A DNA stretch of 64,000 bases. Origin: Cryoendolithus antarcticus (lineage: Eukaryota > Ascomycota > Dothideomycetes > Cladosporiales > Cladosporiaceae). This document shows, in pieces, positions 32,275 to 42,700 of this stretch (position 1 is its first letter; each line of letters begins with the position of its first letter). Under the pieces are notes generated by a model. That model saw nothing but the letters and a program-made list of their open reading frames with translations, was not told the DNA's origin and did not search any database. Made by a program: the position numbers and the translations under genes. The DNA lies in NCBI GenBank assembly GCA_002077065.1, contig NAJO01000013.1:310001-374000 (forward strand). Reading direction: 5' to 3'.

Positions 32275-34620
32275 CTTGCAAGTGCACCGAATGTCTACGC
32301 GTACGGAGGGGCGGGGCGGCAAGGCGGGAGCACGCGGTGATGTGAAGAAATTCTTTCACGTTGCCCACGTGGAGGGAGGTGAGGAAGTTCGAGGGCTTGA
32401 GGACAAAGAAGGAAGGAGCGACTTGGAGTAGTGGACTTCCTGCACCTACGGGGGATGTCACTACGCTCGAGCTTGCCGAGTGTGGTCAATGGTGGAGACG
32501 ACGACGGTGAGTAAAGTGTGCTTGCATGAGGGATGCTGACAATCACTGGTACAGATGTCGCTGAGAGCTTCATGCCCTTGTAGTAATTGCAGCGCACGAT
32601 AATGAAGTGAGGTCGCGAGCAAGCATGCGCAGTGCAAGACTCGATGGTCGAACCACGGATAGCCATCATCGCCAGAGCCGCGCCTGCATGGTTGAGTGCC
32701 ATGCTGGCAAGTGCAGTAAGTGCATGCTCGTATCTGCCATATTACCCCTTTTCGTGGCAATGCCCAGCACGATATCGACGAAGGCGCGAAGACAATGACA
32801 AGCATGTAAGCACGCTCATGATGAGGCACCGTGAGTCTACGTCTGGTGGTCTACACTGTCATTGACATCATGACCACCACATACTCTACCGCTGCCTATT
32901 TCCTCACCAAGAAAAGCACGAGGCCGACCATCCCACGCGGGGTACCAAGGTGGGTTTATATTTCCCCATTTCCAATACCTTCCACTCCGGTCAAATGGAC
33001 CAACGGTTATCTACGCTTCCTCACTCCGTTACGGGAACGTCCACTCGGGCCCCTCTCCCTCGACTACGCTTCTCCTGGTGACTGAGGTGATAGGGCCTGG
33101 GTACCAAGCGCGGGTACGATTCGGAAAGGGACGTAAGCGCTCCGTTGAGATCTTCCAGGCGGTCAACCCAAGAACACCGGGGGGCTATAGCCAGTTAGAT
33201 CCATGTTACACCTTTTTGCTGTTTTTACCTTTCTTGTTGCTTTGCGCGCTCGGTGTGCTGAGTTCGAATCTGGCAGTTGGCGGGGCGGTGGGGTGGGGTC
33301 CGTGCCACTTCATGATCACACGGCGGAAGCACATGGCGCTGAGCAATTGCAGTTCTGGCATTTAACAGGAGTCGCGGGCGAAAAGCCCCTGATAGCGCAA
33401 TCGCCTTGGCTTCGCGCCAGGAAGCGACATCGCTCCTCATGACCACCCTACACTGCTGTCCCGAGTATAAGTCGATGCGGCTCTGCGCGCCGACGATGGT
33501 CTACACCTTATGGCCACCTTTCTCAGACTCGACCATATTTGCGTTATGTGCGCATCTATCGGAACACTGACTAGATCAGCGCACTTGTGCGGAAACAGTA
33601 TATGCCTGAAGAACGCCTCGGAGCCGCACTGGCGCCACCTCAGGACACGTTGAGGCCCAGAGCCACGCAGACCCTTTCGAACGCGCTAGGACGATATGCG
33701 CAACTGCGGCGAAGCGAGTACAATGTTGGCAAGGGACAAGGTTACGCGGATGATGGGTGCCACGAGGGACATCAGCAAGAACTGCATCTGGGGACAAAAG
33801 ATGCATATAGTGAACTGAGGCAGGTTAGACGCCGAGTGCAGAGATGCGCTTCTGGACGCTACAATGCAGAAAGCGTCGGTCGAAACTGGCACCCTTTGCC
33901 TCAGCTTACCTGCTTATCTGGACGCTGGGCGTGTCCGCTACTGAGTGAGGGTCAATATGCAGTATCACGACTCCACGAAGAGCGATCGAGATTCAGAGGA
34001 TCGCACTGAGATATAGTGCTCGCATTTGCTATGGTTGTGTCCGCTCGCAGAGGCTACTCAGTGAGCGCTGACTCGAAGATCATGCTCCATTGAAGCATTT
34101 GAACGGGCGAGGTCGAGGCTCCCGCATTCGCGTGCAAATTTGGCGAGCCTCGCGGGTAAAGTACTCGCCAAAACTGAGCGTCGTGGTTCGAGACTCGTAT
34201 CCGCCCTAGATACCTGTAGTCCGGAATCGCCTGTTTCGGAACGGCGATCCTTCGCCAGGAACTGCTGCAATACCGCCTTGGCATGTGCACTCTGTGGGGT
34301 AGCGAGGTACGCCTTGCAATATACTGGCCATATACTGGCCTGATATCCTGGTCACAATCACAAATCCACACTGTAGTACGAACCGGCGGGAGCAGTCGAT
34401 GCTGACTGTCGAGAGTACAGTGCAGTCGCACAGGTGTTCTTGGCCTCGTATCCGGAGCACCAGTACTTTGGGGTTGTGGTCGCCCGGATAAGGTCGTACG
34501 CTAAGCATAAGTACAAGCATTCCCTTCATGTCTGTCATCTGTTGATCATTGCCCACACCAGACCGACAGTTTCGGCCCGCGCGTGAGCTTTGACAGCCTT
34601 GCAAGGCTAGTGAAGCAAAG
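32275..34620. other. 2.3-kb gene-poor interval
   Basis: The longest stretch without a supported gene. Frames up to 140 codons occur (for example 33587-34009 on plus) but lack recognisable motifs, splice partners or conserved composition. A tRNA-like GTTCGAATC near 33258 has no supporting stem. A short direct repeat ATACTGGCC occurs at 34321 and 34332. It separates the GT2 gene from the CBM1 protein and includes the latter's promoter. Confidence 0.45.
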
Positions 34621-36066
34621 ATGTCGACTTCAATGTCGCTGGGACGAGCGATTGCGTTCGCTGCTATTGCAGCTACCTCTACCTTCGCATTCCCTCAATC
34701 GTCGATAGATCCTAGAGCATACCAGCAGTGTGGTGGGATTGGCTATGCAGGCGCAACTACTTGCCCACCAGGCTTCCCTTGCACTAGACTCAACGACTAC
34801 TTCTCGATGTGCTACCCACCGGCCACTACAGCGACCACAAGCTCCGCCACAACCACTCCCATCGTCATAACGGCTTCTTCAATCAAGATCACTACCACCA
34901 CAAACACCGCAAACACTCGATCATACCAGCAATGTGGTGGCATTGGCTACGCGGGCCCAACGGAGTGTCCGTCAGACCTCCCCTGCACTAGGTTCAACGA
35001 CTACTTCTCAACTTGCGGTCCGCCAGCCACTACCTCGTCCACTTGGTCCACCACCACCATGTCCACTACTACTACCACCACTACGACTCCCCCGACCATT
35101 ACGACCAGTTCCACCACAACCATCCTACCTCCTCGAGCATACGCGCAATGTGGCGGCCAGGGCTACACTGGCCCCACGACCTGTCCGCCAGGATATCCGT
35201 GCCAAAGGGAGAATGACTACTTTTCGAACTGTCTACCTGCAACCACCACCTCGACTACAACTTCCATCACGACTACTCCCACCACCACCTCCAGCTCGCT
35301 CTCGACAACCAAGTCCTGCGCCAGCACAGTCTGCCAAGACTTCATCAACTCCTGCGGCCAGACCTACGGCGGCTGCTACCTTTACTGCTCTGGCTTCACG
35401 CGTCCAACGTTCACGCCTCCGCCCTGCACCACGACGTCTAAATCGCCCCCGACAACGACCAAACCTCCCTCTACCACGCTCCCTCCAATCTCTACCTCTA
35501 CGGGTACGAAGTGCACCCAAACCCTCTGCGAAGACTTCATCAACAGCTGCGGCCGCATGTACGGCGGCTGCTACCCCTTCTGCATCGGCGATCCAACGGC
35601 CACACGCCGCTCGTTCACAGACCCGGGCTGTCCGACCACAACGCCCACGACCTCCCCAACGATAACCTCCAAGCCGCCCTCCACCACGCTACCCCCGACC
35701 TTGATATCGACAAGCACGAAATGCACCCTAACCCTCTGCGAAGACCTGATAAACAGCTGCGGCCGCGCCTACGGCGGCTGCTACGAAGTCTGCGGCGCCT
35801 ATACACGCCCGAGTTTCACTGTGCCTACGTGTCCGCCTACGACCACACCTAGCACCACAAGCTCGTCAATCTCAGTCGCGACGGCGAAGCCGGCGACTTG
35901 TACTAGTACGAGGTGCGACGATAATGTGAATGCTTGTGGTAAAACTTATGGCGGGTGTTATCCGTATTGTTCCGGGTTTTCAAGGCCGACGTTCGTGGAT
36001 CCGGGGTGTAGCTCGACGAAGACGTCGAGTAAGGGGGCGGTGCCGACGAGTGTGTTGCCGTATTGA
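34621..36066 (+). CDS. Secreted protein with three CBM1 modules and four six-cysteine repeats
   Basis: Single exon, 481 residues. A signal peptide (about residues 1-24: hydrophobic [16 protein letters not shown]) is followed by three fungal cellulose-binding (CBM1) modules at about 34-64, 102-133 and 174-204. Each reads Y-Q/A-QCGGxGYxG, a Cys pair, then NDYFSxC; the usual Trp is replaced by Tyr and the paired aromatics are Tyr-Phe. The C-terminal half holds four copies of another module at about 233-269, 298-337, 368-404 and 427-463, with spacing C-x4-C-x6-C-x6-C-x3-C-x12(15)-C and core INSCGxxYGGCY. All seven modules are separated by Thr/Ser/Pro linkers likely to be O-glycosylated. No catalytic domain is present, so a carbohydrate-binding, wall-associated or effector-type role is inferred; cellulose or chitin are both possible ligands. 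Confidence 0.88.
   Translation: MSTSMSLGRAIAFAAIAATSTFAFPQSSIDPRAYQQCGGIGYAGATTCPPGFPCTRLNDYFSMCYPPATTATTSSATTTPIVITASSIKITTTTNTANTRSYQQCGGIGYAGPTECPSDLPCTRFNDYFSTCGPPATTSSTWSTTTMSTTTTTTTTPPTITTSSTTTILPPRAYAQCGGQGYTGPTTCPPGYPCQRENDYFSNCLPATTTSTTTSITTTPTTTSSSLSTTKSCASTVCQDFINSCGQTYGGCYLYCSGFTRPTFTPPPCTTTSKSPPTTTKPPSTTLPPISTSTGTKCTQTLCEDFINSCGRMYGGCYPFCIGDPTATRRSFTDPGCPTTTPTTSPTITSKPPSTTLPPTLISTSTKCTLTLCEDLINSCGRAYGGCYEVCGAYTRPSFTVPTCPPTTTPSTTSSSISVATAKPATCTSTRCDDNVNACGKTYGGCYPYCSGFSRPTFVDPGCSSTKTSSKGAVPTSVLPY
35317..36009 (+). repeat. Four tandem copies of a six-Cys coding module
   Basis: Protein-level repeat inside the secreted CBM1 protein. First and last Cys codons: 35317-35427, 35512-35631, 35722-35832 and 35899-36009. 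Copies 2 and 3 are closest at the DNA level (ACCCTCTGCGAAGAC shared), suggesting recent duplication; copy 4 has different codon choice. Confidence 0.85.
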
Positions 36067-36173
36067 GGTGTTGAGGGGAATTACGAAAGGAGTCTGTTTT
36101 GGGAAAACTGACAGGGCCGCTTTGCATGATAGGCTCATGAGATATGATATAACCCTCTAGATCTTTTCGCATC

Positions 36174-39100
36174 TTATACTCTCGCAGCTCTCAGCCATCC
36201 AGCCATTCCATTTGCATACCCAACCAACTCCTCCACCCTCGCTTTCTCGACTTCAACCACATCCTTCCACAGCTCGACCACCCTCCTCGCCGTGTCATCA
36301 GTCCCAATGAAAGACCCATGACATCTTAGCCAAACCGCCATCCACGCCTGCACGGTCTCGAAGTCGCGGTGTTGGCGAAGTGACCACGTGATTGCTTCCA
36401 CAAACGCCGAGATCTCGCTTGAAGGGGCTTGAAGATTGGGAAGGGAGAAAGGAAGGAAAGAGAGGGACCGGATCTCCAGATCAGCAGCTGAGGGCGTGAG
36501 AGCCTTGAGGTGGGCGAAGAATGCTGAGAAGCTTTCGCCGTGGTGAGGGGAGGTGACAGTAGAATGTAAGAGCGTGGTGAATTGACTACGACTCGACTCT
36601 CGCGCTTTCGAGTGAATCCGCGACAGGGCTGTCTCTGCCTCCGCTACCTCCGTTGGGGCAGGCAACAGGCCCTTCTGGGCAGCTTGCCTATCCTGCAGCG
36701 AAGGCAAGAAGAAAGGCGCTTTCTCCGGTTTCTTGGGCGGCTCGATGGGTTTGTTGCGCTGGCGTAAGAGATCCAGATGTAGCAAGTTCTGCCATCTTGA
36801 GCGAGGAACCAGGGAAAGAGAGACAAGGTCGGAGGAGAGGGTATCAAGCTCTGTACCGTAGTCGATGGATGTGAGGAGATCGACGGTATCTTCCATATCT
36901 TCGGACGAGTCGATAGGGATAAGGGTGTCGGCATTTTCGCCGCTTGAGGTGGGCGCTTGCGCTTCTCCTGTCATGATCGTAATAAGCTTCGATGCAGTGA
37001 TGTGTCGCGTAGGTACGTGAGTAAACAGCGTTCTGTTCGTCCAAATGTCCACGCCCACTGAGTCGGATGACGCGGTTGCGAGGTACTCGCCGGTCGGCGA
37101 GAAGGCTATGCTCGTGCAGGACGCTTTGAGCTTGCATGCATCCACCAGGTGTCCGGTTGGAAGGTCCCAGAGCAGCACCAGCTGTCCCATGGCTGTCGCG
37201 ATCCAGTGACCATCGTTCGAAAAGACTAGGTCTGTAATTGATAGGTCATGCAATGCGTTGATCGTCGGCCGTGAAGGCCACAGCTCACGTATGAGTTTGT
37301 ACGTGTTCGTATCGACAACCCGCACGCAGCCGTCGGTGCAGGATACGGCTACGAGATCTGTGCCTCTATGGAAGCGCATTGCCACGATGCAGGATGACAG
37401 TGACCAATCGAGTTGATGTCGCAGTAAACCACTGCTAAAGTCCCAGAACTTCAGCTTGCCATCGGAACCAGCCGAGATGACAGTCTTATTCAGATTGTCG
37501 ACCGCCAGCCCAACAACAGCACATGCATGCCTGCCTTGACCGCGGTAAAATACCTTTTTGCCTTCACTCTCTTCGACAAGACCATGCTTCTCCATGTCAG
37601 TCCTGAGCTGCTTTGCCTGCTGTGGCGTCAAGCGAGCAGGGAACCGTTGTCGATGAAGTCCAGATTGCAGATTGTGCAAGTCGATGGCTCCCGTAGAGCT
37701 ACCAACCACCGCGAAGGTGCCACAAGGCGACATCGCGACAGAGCTCACGTTGCTCTTGTCTCCAGTCTCGAATGCCCAGCGGCCGGCGCGCTTTCGACCC
37801 CAGAACCATGTCCGTGCCTTGCTGTCGTTCTCGTGCGCGGTCACCACGCTCTCCCATCCCGTCATACCGCTGACTTCGGCATCTACTCTTTTGCCCTTGG
37901 CGTTCTGCCAGATAGGGTGTTTGCCCGGTACTGCGCCTATACCTCCATCACGGTTCAGACTACACGTTATCGCCGTGATGGGCGGACACTTCAAGTTGTC
38001 AAAGCTCTCTCTGTTCTCACTAGCGAGCAGACCTTGCTTTCTCGCTTTGCCTTGGACGGCACCTTGGCTGATCTCCGTGCTTTGACCGTCTCGTCGCAGC
38101 GACCATGCCCACAGGCTGCGATCGTTGCTGGCTGACATAAGCCACTTACCTGTGTCATCTGAGCCATCTGAGGCTGACGGAAGGAACTCCAGTCTCGTGA
38201 CAGGTGCGCCATGTCCTTGTCGCTGATGCAGTATGCGAGGTATCGGGGTGAAGGGTGTTTCGTCAAAGATCCAGGTCTTGAGACTGTTGTCCAGGCCACT
38301 GCTGACGATCACGCCTTGACCGGCGAGGAACTCAACTCTGCTGACGCCGCCTGGTGCACTCGCGGTAGGATGCGCGTGAGCTGCGCGTAAGGTACCAGCT
38401 TTCCTGCCGCCATTATTGAGGTCCCAGAGCGTAACATCGCCTGAAGTAGTAGATGCAGTGGCCATGACTCCCGGCTTTCTCCCATCATCGCCAGCACCCA
38501 TGCCATCAGCCCGGAAGGTGATTGAAGTCACAACCAGGCCTGACGAAGCGTTCAGTGTGATGACAGTCTGATCTGTACGAATGTCATGGATCAAGATAGG
38601 ACCACTCTCGTAGGCGATCGCAACAAGTGAGAGCGCAGGCGTTGGCTCCAGAGCAGTGATCGCACCATATGACGAGGAAGGTGGCAAGATGGTGTAGACC
38701 AGCTTCCCAGCCGATACGTTCCAGATCTCAGCACTGCCATCCTGTCGTCCAACGATGATCTTGTTCAGATATGTGGGCAAGCTCGCGATACTCTGGGTAA
38801 AGGGTACAGGCGATGTACCCTTGATCGTGGTATACAGCTCATAGTTGTCCGTCTTCCACACCAATAATGTCGTCCTGCACACCCCGACGATCCACGATCC
38901 GAAGATGCAGAACTTTTCGATATTCTCCTCCAATGATCGTGGTGCCTCCAGCGCACCTTCCTGTTTGCCTCTCTTGAACACCCATACTCCTCGCGCGGCA
39001 TCCTCTCGCGCCCCTCCCCACGCAGCAAATACGTTGTCCTTCCATGCAGCACTCGCCGTGATAATTTCCGGCGTTTGCGGTCTCGTGATGAACACCAGAT

Positions 39101-39341
39101 TCAAGCCTCGGCGTAGATCGTATGTCTGAAGACTTCGTCCAACCGATGTTGTGATCTGGAATGTCGTCTTGCCGAGTGGGACGGAGGTGAAGGGCACCTT
39201 GGTGGGTGACACCAAGCCAATCGTGCGGTATGGCGCAAAGACTCGGCTTCTATGCGCAGTCTCGACATGGCCATTTCCGTTGGCCAACTTCTGCCTCTTC
39301 GCGCCGCGATCGCTATCGCCATGTTCTGCGACTGCCATCAT
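36174..39341 (-). CDS. UTP21: U3 snoRNP / SSU processome protein Utp21 (WDR36)
   Basis: WD40 protein of the UTP-B subcomplex needed for 18S rRNA maturation; nucleolar. Single exon, 1055 residues. The N-terminus has the diagnostic SRVFAPYRTIGLVSPTKVPF followed by TSVPLGKTTFQITTSVGRS and LQTYDLRRGLNLVFITRPQT. Two tandem beta-propellers follow, with repeated WD-type ends (VTLWDLNNGG, LKTWIFDE, LWAWSLRRDG, LKFWDFSSG, LVLLWDLPTG, VDIWTNRT). The C-terminal Utp21 domain (from about residue 850, LLPAPTEVAEAETALSRIHS) is helical. The ATG at 39341 is followed by a second ATG, so the start may be one codon later. A basic GAKRQKLANGNG near the start may be a nuclear signal. Confidence 0.95.
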   Translation of the reverse strand: MMAVAEHGDSDRGAKRQKLANGNGHVETAHRSRVFAPYRTIGLVSPTKVPFTSVPLGKTTFQITTSVGRSLQTYDLRRGLNLVFITRPQTPEIITASAAWKDNVFAAWGGAREDAARGVWVFKRGKQEGALEAPRSLEENIEKFCIFGSWIVGVCRTTLLVWKTDNYELYTTIKGTSPVPFTQSIASLPTYLNKIIVGRQDGSAEIWNVSAGKLVYTILPPSSSYGAITALEPTPALSLVAIAYESGPILIHDIRTDQTVITLNASSGLVVTSITFRADGMGAGDDGRKPGVMATASTTSGDVTLWDLNNGGRKAGTLRAAHAHPTASAPGGVSRVEFLAGQGVIVSSGLDNSLKTWIFDETPFTPIPRILHQRQGHGAPVTRLEFLPSASDGSDDTGKWLMSASNDRSLWAWSLRRDGQSTEISQGAVQGKARKQGLLASENRESFDNLKCPPITAITCSLNRDGGIGAVPGKHPIWQNAKGKRVDAEVSGMTGWESVVTAHENDSKARTWFWGRKRAGRWAFETGDKSNVSSVAMSPCGTFAVVGSSTGAIDLHNLQSGLHRQRFPARLTPQQAKQLRTDMEKHGLVEESEGKKVFYRGQGRHACAVVGLAVDNLNKTVISAGSDGKLKFWDFSSGLLRHQLDWSLSSCIVAMRFHRGTDLVAVSCTDGCVRVVDTNTYKLIRELWPSRPTINALHDLSITDLVFSNDGHWIATAMGQLVLLWDLPTGHLVDACKLKASCTSIAFSPTGEYLATASSDSVGVDIWTNRTLFTHVPTRHITASKLITIMTGEAQAPTSSGENADTLIPIDSSEDMEDTVDLLTSIDYGTELDTLSSDLVSLSLVPRSRWQNLLHLDLLRQRNKPIEPPKKPEKAPFFLPSLQDRQAAQKGLLPAPTEVAEAETALSRIHSKARESSRSQFTTLLHSTVTSPHHGESFSAFFAHLKALTPSAADLEIRSLSFLPFSLPNLQAPSSEISAFVEAITWSLRQHRDFETVQAWMAVWLRCHGSFIGTDDTARRVVELWKDVVEVEKARVEELVGYANGMAGWLRAARV

Positions 39342-39713
39342 GTGCAGTGCGATGTATCAGTCCATCCTCAAATTGGATGCTTTGACATCGGGTGCTGCAA
39401 AAAAGTTCGAAGCTTGAGCCGGACGTCATTCCTCGGTGTGGTAAAGAACAGCGACTGGGACGATCCGGAAGGAAACTGAATACTTCTCTTACGCACTATT
39501 AGTTTCGCTTTTCAGCCTGTAGAGTCATCACACGGCTGTTGTGGCTAGCCCAGGGCCGACCTCAATCTTATGAGCAAGATCTGTGGCATACGCTGCAAGA
39601 GAGCAATGGCCCGGTACGGAACAATCATGTCTTGAGAAAAGCTTCTTCAAACCAACGGAGCTACATCCTCGCGTCGCTTTGATCTCCTGCGGCGCAACAT
39701 CGCGGCATCGCCA
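39342..39713. promoter_or_regulatory. Divergent promoter UTP21 / VIP1
   Basis: 372 bases between two divergent starts. No perfect known element recognised. Any regulation here would affect ribosome biogenesis and inositol pyrophosphate synthesis together, but the sequence alone does not show that. Confidence 0.4.
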
Positions 39714-42700
39714 ATGGATCCATTAGCTAGGACAACCTCTTCGGAGTCCACTCGCTCTGTCCCCCCACCTCATCAGTTATCAGCAGGACCTTCATCGACT
39801 TCTTCTAAGAAGGGCAAATTATCAGATCCTGAACCTTCAAGCGGCATTGACGACGCTGGTCTCTGGATGCCTCCACCTTCGAAACCTACTCTGCATCGTC
39901 ACGCTCTATCTCCAAGGCGATCTTCTCGCATTGGCTCGAGCCCTCTCTTATCTGCAACTGGAAGCTCCACGGATAGTACTGCACAGTCTCGACCTGTAAG
40001 TCTCGACGAGATGACTGGCAGACCAGATCTCAGTAGTCCGTCGGTGGGGCAGAATGGCATCACGGTACCAAGCAGCCTCCCAGACATGTTGCGAGCGCCG
40101 GAGCCAGATCTTGCGCCGAACCGTTTGAGCTTCTCTTCGCAGTCGAACTACAGTGCCGGCCTATACAATGCAGCCAAAGCCAGCGCACCGAGCTCGGTGA
40201 CTGGCTCAGATCTGGAGGGGGGTGCGACTACTGCTACTCATCCTATCTCCGTGACTACTTCAACACAGAACGGGGCCCTGTCTCCTACCCTCAATGGCAT
40301 TTCACGTGATCCATATAATGCAACACAAAACTCCGATATTGCGCCATCGTCGCCAATGTCATCAGGTCCGCCAACCGTGACATCCCATCAAGGCCGGACC
40401 GTCCGTGGACGCACACCGACAGCCTCTAGGAGAGTCTCTGGGAGCGTACCAGGTAGTGCCTCGCCCTCCACTGACCGCGGTAGCAACGCGGAGATGCCAC
40501 CGAACTTCATCGGCACGCTCGGCATCTGCGCACTGGATGCGAAGGCCCGATCGAAACCCTCTCGTAGCATTCTCAACCGCATCATGGGTAAGGACAATGA
40601 CTTCAAGGTTGTCATATTTAGTGACAAGGTGATCTTGGATGAGAATGTCGAGAACTGGCCTCTTTGCGATTTCCTCATCAGCTTCTTTAGTGATGGCTTT
40701 CCGCTGGAGAAGGCTATAGCATACGCCAAGCTACGAAAGCCTTTCTGCGTTAACGATCTGCCCATGCAGACAATCTTGTGGGATCGACGCATGTGCCTCA
40801 AGATCCTGGATAAGTTGGAAGTACCCACGCCTAAGCGTGTGACTGTTGATCGCGATGGCGGCCCAGTGATCCTTAGTGTGGACATTGCGGAGCGCATGCG
40901 AAGTTTGACTGGCCTGCGGCTTGAGTGCTCCGAAGATGGGCGTGGTGGTGGCGAGCCTGCGCCCAAGGATGTGCATATGGAGGACGACAATGACACGCTC
41001 GTTGTCGACGGTCACAGATTGGCCAAACCTTTCGTTGAGAAGCCAGTCAGTGGCGAAGACCACAATGTCTACATATACTATGCAGGTGGTGGCGGACGAC
41101 GTCTGTTTCGAAAGGTCAACAACAAAAGCTCCGAGAAAGACGACACTCTCCTGGTGCCACGGTCGATCACAGAGCCGGGCTCATCCTACATTTACGAGCA
41201 ATTCCTCAAGGTGGAAAATGCAGAAGATGTCAAAGCCTACACTGTCGGTCCCGACTACTGTCACGCCGAGACCCGAAAGTCGCCTGTCGTTGACGGCCTT
41301 GTCAAGCGTAATCCGAATGGTAAAGAGATCCGGTACGTCACGTCACTTTCTCGAGAAGAGCAGCTTATGGCTTCGAAGATTGCACGAGGCTTCGGCCAGG
41401 CTGTCTGCGGGTTCGACCTGCTACGGGTAGACAACGGCAGCTACGTGATCGATGTGAACGGCTGGAGCTTCGTTAAAGACAACAATGAGTACTATGACAA
41501 GTGTGCCTCGATCTTGAAGAATATGTTCATTGTTGCGAAGCTGCGCAAGGAAGGCAAGTGGACGCCAAGCGCTGAGGACAGCATTGCCGATCCGTACAGC
41601 ATGCTACCACCTATGATCGGATCAGAGAGCATGCCAATCCAACGTAAGCCCACGATCCCACTTGAGGAAAGGACAGGGCACCGCAACGCACTCAAGAGCG
41701 CACTACGGAAGACGCGCAGCATTTCGCAGCTCCGCGACACCGTCGTCCATGCTGCAACCAAGCACGGCTTCCCACACAGCCATCGAGGTGCAAGCGGTAC
41801 CACGAGCCCTCTCACCAGTCCGTCCAGTTTCGAGCGAACCGCAACGATGCCGAAACGATTGCACGCCGAGTCGATGTCGAGGGATGACATGCTGCCACCA
41901 CCTGCACACAAAAAGGACCTGGAGCAACTGCGTGCGTCTACGGACATGGCTTCCGTACACTCTGAATCTGTCGTGGACACAGAAACGGAGCCGCCGGCTG
42001 ACATCCCTGCACCTGCTTCGAAGAGCCAGTGGAAGCTCAAGGGCATGGTGGCAGTCATACGCCATGCTGATCGTACGCCGAAGCAGAAGTTCAAATTCAC
42101 CTTCCACACGAAGCCCTTCGTCGCCCTGCTTCGTGGACATCAAGAAGAAGTGCTACTGACCGGCGAGGCAGCGTTGAACAGTGTTCAAGCGGCTGTGCAG
42201 CAGGCTATGATCGAAGGCGAGGAGGATATGGCGAAGCTGCGCACATTAAGCAATGCCCTGGTGCGCAAGGGTGGGCTGGCGGGTACAAAAGTACAGATCA
42301 AGCCGATGTTCAAGAAGCCGAAGAACAAGGACAAGACAGCGGGCAAAGGCGATGTGAAAGCCGGAACGGACGTCGCAGCGCCTTATTCAACAGAGGAGCC
42401 CCAAAAGCACCCAGAAGACATCCCGACCGAGACACCCGCGACTCAGAGCTCATCCCCGCGCACGCAGACTCGCAGCGACTCCATCTCCGAAGTCACCATG
42501 TCTCGCGTCACAGCAGCCGACGAACGCCTTGTCGTGGACAAGCTGCAACTGGTCATGAAATGGGGCGGCGAGCCAACACACTCCGCCCGATACCAAGCCA
42601 CAGATCTCGGGGAGAACATGCGCAATGATCTCCTACTCATGAACAGAGACGTTCTGAATGACGTCTCAATCTTCACATCTTCAGAGCGTCGCGTCACGAC

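Noticed and set aside
33240..33290. GAGTTCGAATC, resembling a tRNA T-arm
   Set aside because: Flanking bases do not form the 5-bp T stem and no anticodon or acceptor stem is found upstream.
33587..34009. 140-codon plus-strand ORF in the gene-poor interval
   Set aside because: No motif, no splice sites giving a longer protein, Arg/Gln-rich composition like random GC-rich sequence.
34934..35665. 243-codon plus-strand ORF inside the CBM1 gene
   Set aside because: Pro/Arg-rich alternate frame produced by the Thr/Ser-rich linkers; the CBM1 frame has signal peptide and ordered Cys.
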